The translations under genes were made by a program, and so were the position numbers. Below, in pieces: positions 61,544-64,000 of a stretch of 64,000 bases of DNA. Each line of letters begins with the position of its first letter. Position 1 is the first letter of the stretch. The DNA lies in the NCBI RefSeq assembly GCF_027257155.1, contig NZ_JAPWDU010000006.1:483431-547430 (forward strand). Direction: 5' to 3'. This DNA is from Cerasicoccus sp. TK19100. Its GTDB lineage: Bacteria; Verrucomicrobiota; Verrucomicrobiia; Opitutales; Cerasicoccaceae. The notes below the pieces were generated by a model. That model was not told the origin of the DNA and did no database searches. It saw nothing but the letters and a program-made list of their open reading frames with translations.

Positions 61544-61936
61544 TTACTTGGGTTTGGGGTAGATGTTCTGCATCCACTTCATTCCGTAGACACCGAGGAT
61601 GGTGCCGATAGGAAAGCCCAGCAGCATGACGCCGAACGTTACATAAGCTGCCCAGGCATACTGTCTCGTTCTGAGGATCAGGCCGATCAACCCGATCCAA
61701 CTAAACAGCGCGATGCAAGCTGCAAAGAGTTTCAGATCCCACGTTTTGCTACCATCCAGGGCAATGACCAGTGCCACGGCTGAGAATAACAGGGTGCCTA
61801 AGACCGACACGGTGATCGCATTTGAGCGGCATGTCTCCGCCTTGCGCCCCAACCCTGTCGGCAGAGGTGGCGGCACGCGTGTGGAAGGAAGTGGTGGCGG
61901 CCCGCTTTTGCTGGGAAGTGGGGGAGGAGTCGGCAT
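61544..61936 (-). CDS. Proline-rich membrane protein
   Basis: 130 residues. The first 30 are Pro/Leu/Ser repeats (PTPPPLPSKSGPPPLPSTRV), then three or four membrane helices (ITVSVLGTLLFSAVALVIAL, LKLFAACIALFSWIGLIGLI, YVTFGVMLLGFPIGTILGVY). Known among PVC bacteria as a type of small membrane protein with a disordered N-terminus; no function known. Confidence 0.75.
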   Translation of the reverse strand: MPTPPPLPSKSGPPPLPSTRVPPPLPTGLGRKAETCRSNAITVSVLGTLLFSAVALVIALDGSKTWDLKLFAACIALFSWIGLIGLILRTRQYAWAAYVTFGVMLLGFPIGTILGVYGMKWMQNIYPKPK

Positions 61937-62036
61937 TTTTACAGAGCTGTTTCTGTGCTAGGGGTGATTTGATGCGATAGGCTGGGGAAGTAATTCATCG
62001 AAAGTCCTTAACTGTCTTGGTTTGATTCGAAAGGTT

Positions 62037-62510
62037 TCAGTCAAATCGCTTACCGCAATAAATACACTTATCGACACCTTCGGGAATCTTTTGGCCGCAC
62101 GCAGTGCATTGAACTGGGTTCTTCATTTCAATCGCTGTTTTCCCAAGTCTTATCCGAAGCTTCTTGGTTAACATCTCCACAATCTCAACAGGGTTTTCAT
62201 CGTTGACGCTTGAGATTTTGAAGCAGTTATTGCCGACTCCTGGTCCGTCGTCTTCTTCACCTCTAAGGAATAAACTCAACAGGAATGTTTCGCCAGAATT
62301 GGTTGCTAATTCAATGCGGCTGTTTCCATTTGTATCTTCATAGTATTCTAGGTGAGACAACTCGCGAAATCTCAATGTTTTCAATAGTTGATTCGTATTT
62401 GAAGTTATCTCAAATACTTCGAATACCTCTTGATCCTCGTCTATACGATAATTCCTTCGGGACGACTCACCAAACATAAGTCGATGCAAGAACTTGGGTT
62501 TAATCTCCAT
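62037..62510 (-). CDS. Hypothetical protein with C-terminal zinc ribbon
   Basis: 157 residues. A beta-rich N-terminal domain (DEDQEVFEVFEITSNTNQLL) is followed by a zinc ribbon, CTACGQKIPEGVDKCIYCGK, with two CxxC pairs. Soluble. Function unknown. Confidence 0.75.
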   Translation of the reverse strand: MEIKPKFLHRLMFGESSRRNYRIDEDQEVFEVFEITSNTNQLLKTLRFRELSHLEYYEDTNGNSRIELATNSGETFLLSLFLRGEEDDGPGVGNNCFKISSVNDENPVEIVEMLTKKLRIRLGKTAIEMKNPVQCTACGQKIPEGVDKCIYCGKRFD

Positions 62511-62656
62511 ACATGCTTGCTTTAGCTTTTAGAAAAATAGCGTTATTTCGCGTTGGGGTTTTGCTGGGTGCTAGGGATGAGGCGGGAAGGCGTAGAATAT
62601 TGCGAATTGTGATAAATCAGCAGGTCAGTGAGGGTTGGATGCTAAGCTCTTTGAGG

Positions 62657-63115
62657 TCACTCACCTGACATCGGGTCAAACACGGTGAGTGAATTGATCT
62701 CACAGCGAATATACAGAGTGTGCTCTTCATCCCATATCGGTCTGACGTGGATGAAGCTATCAAGTGTTCTTTCCGCTTCAGGATCTTTGAGGACAACAAA
62801 ATTCATCGAGTCAACATGCTCCATGACTTGATTCTTGGTAAGATCTGTAGGTATATCGAGATCTTCCAGGTATTCAGGTTGTTCATCGGCAAACGCTTTA
62901 TAGCTTGCGTAAATATGGTCTCGAATGGCTAGGGTTTTCGTTTTTCCAGTCTCAATCAGAGTGGATATCATATCGAGCAATTGCTGATCCAACGAACTCC
63001 CATCCATTATCTGGATTTCAACCCCGAACTCTCCAATGTCGGTCTTGATGTTTTCTTCCCACGAATAGACTTGAAAGCCGTAACTTCCATCACGTGTGAA
63101 CTGTTCTTTCTTCAT
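62657..63115 (-). CDS. Hypothetical protein (DUF6985/DUF2004-like)
   Basis: 152 residues, acidic and soluble (GFQVYSWEENIKTDIGEFG, FVVLKDPEAERTLDSFIHV, PIWDEEHTLYIRCEIN). The WDEEH segment near the C-terminus resembles DUF6985/DUF2004-type small proteins, a weak resemblance. No neighbours suggest function. Confidence 0.65.
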   Translation of the reverse strand: MKKEQFTRDGSYGFQVYSWEENIKTDIGEFGVEIQIMDGSSLDQQLLDMISTLIETGKTKTLAIRDHIYASYKAFADEQPEYLEDLDIPTDLTKNQVMEHVDSMNFVVLKDPEAERTLDSFIHVRPIWDEEHTLYIRCEINSLTVFDPMSGE

Positions 63116-63374
63116 GGTTTTAGTAGCAGGTAGATGGTGGTGTCGTGTGTGAGGTTAGCTTTTTGGTCTTTCGTCAATTTGCCCGAGAAGTTCATGGTAT
63201 ATGCCACCGTGCGTCAAGATTTCAGCATGTTATGGAACAGCTGATTTTGGCTGTGACTAATGGTTGTGCTCATGGCGGATTGCCAATGATTGGGGGTGAC
63301 GAGAGTGCTGTTCAATCAACGCAGTTTGTGTCGAAGCTCTGTTTGTGTTGATTGGCTGAGCAGGTGGTTTCGGT

Positions 63375-63604
63375 GGTCTTCGAAAAGCTCGGTGGGGAGA
63401 TTCAAAAAAGCCACTACTGTTGTTGGTACGACAACAGTGGCTATGTTGCCTCAACAACAGTGGCTGTGTTGTAGAAACAACAGTAGTGGCTTTTTCAAAA
63501 CACAGCATGCTGCTTTTTGAAAACATAGCATAGGGCTTTTTGAAAAAGACCCAGTAGGCTTTTCGGAAAAGAAGCATAGGGCTTTTGCAAAACATAGCGT
63601 AGGG
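63375..63604. repeat. Second array of ten 23-nt degenerate dyad repeats
   Basis: Units start at 63375, 63398, 63421, 63444, 63467, 63490, 63513, 63536, 63559 and 63582. The first ones have a TGTTG/CAACA dyad (TGTTGCCTCAACAACAGTGG), the later ones CTTTT/AAAAG (CTTTTTGAAAAAGACCC, CTTTTCGGAAAAG), most with a tail like CATAGCATAGGG. Period and dyad position match the array at 17571-17800; the tail differs. The region 63116-63374 and 63605-63740 has no gene. Confidence 0.8.
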
Positions 63605-63740
63605 AAACGCTATTTTGGCCCAGTTGCTTCGGTTGGCGTGCTTGCCGCATGGAGAAGCTTCCGTCGGGCATGCGGGCCGGGCGGAATCGTCGAAGAGCGT
63701 TGGGGAAACGGTGGCCGGTAGTTAGCTAGGGCCAACTGAC

Positions 63741-63905
63741 ATTCATTCTGAGCGCCAAGGGCGCGGGCTCATATTAGCCTAGGGTCAGCGAGGAGCAAAG
63801 TGACGAAGCGCAGCCCTAGGAATAAAGATCCACACATCATTGGAGTGCTGAAAGCACGGCTTCATCAACTTGGTTGCTGCCGCCCCTTCAGGGCTCAGTC
63901 TGATA
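63741..63905. repeat. Intergenic repeat with several palindromes
   Basis: Contains GCGCCAAGGGCGC, then CCTAGG...CCCTAGG arms around 63778-63819 and a downstream GCTTTCAGCACTCC-type segment. This composite sequence is a familiar dispersed repeat in many bacterial genomes; no coding frame is supported. The final 95 bp of the window have nothing recognised. Confidence 0.45.
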
Positions 63906-64000
63906 GGTTGCACACAAGACCTAGTGTATTGTCAGCGAAGTTTTCGTCATAAATTGCTTGTACAATTTTTGTCCTTATTCATACTGGTTGAATGGGAAAA

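Noticed and set aside
63375..63604. CRISPR array or protein-coding repeat
   Set aside because: A 23-nt period is not a multiple of three and no constant repeat exists.

Overview
The window looks like a chromosomal segment of a marine or freshwater Verrucomicrobiota bacterium, most likely class Opitutia (the Opitutales/Puniceicoccales side). This rests on several things seen together: three secreted proteins with Opitutia-type PEP-CTERM tails (a V/IPEP motif, a hydrophobic stretch and a short basic end), two sulfatases beside a GH1 glycosidase, large FG-GAP/Calx-beta/InlB-repeat proteins with thrombospondin-3-like calcium loops, a DUF4159 protein, and many starts without a clear Shine-Dalgarno. 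The genus is not claimed.

Layout. 0-5 kb: ispD-ispF of the MEP isoprenoid pathway, a secreted dienelactone hydrolase, membrane proteins (one DoxX-like) and a YHS-domain protein. 5-17.5 kb: a surface-protein region with two paralogous FG-GAP proteins (one seven-bladed propeller against three), a PEP-CTERM protein and an outer-membrane protein. The larger FG-GAP gene is split by a one-base frameshift and sits between two 85-bp copies of the rpsA 3' end plus terminator. 17.9-32 kb: housekeeping genes (rpsA, fumC, nadA, proS, thiD) with small membrane proteins, an EVE protein, a PhyH-type dioxygenase, a PEP-CTERM protein and a pilin-like protein, separated by several inverted-repeat elements. 32.4-38.2 kb: a TPR-TPR-ExbB-ExbD-ExbD operon, then a Phd-Doc module. 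38.9-45.4 kb: an OGG1-like glycosylase and a complete TonB2-type cluster (DUF3450, TtpC-like ExbB, ExbB, ExbD, TonB, TPR). 45.4-48.2 kb: folB-folP overlapping an ABC permease and ATPase.

48.2-51.8 kb is unlike the rest. It has almost no protein genes. It holds ten tRNA or tRNA-like genes on the plus strand (Trp, Phe, Tyr, Glu, Asp, Gln, Cys, Asp-like, Phe-like, Thr), several hairpin-rich candidate RNAs with their own promoter or terminators, and, just after the last tRNA, an exact copy of the universal 12-nt 23S rRNA sarcin-ricin loop sequence inside a small hairpin. No integrase, transposase or phage structural gene is visible there.

51.8-64 kb: an SPFH protein with five N-terminal repeats, an HNH protein, an aldo/keto reductase, then a sulfated-glycan cluster (sulfatase, PEP-CTERM protein, GH1 glycosidase, sulfatase, LacI regulator), followed by small uncharacterised proteins.

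Two intergenic regions (17571-17800 and 63375-63604) carry arrays of ten 23-nt units. Unit sequence varies but each keeps a small T-rich/A-rich dyad, and the two arms of the dyad change together. I do not recognise these arrays. The arrays, the tRNA/RNA island and the rpsA-tail duplication are the parts most worth following up.
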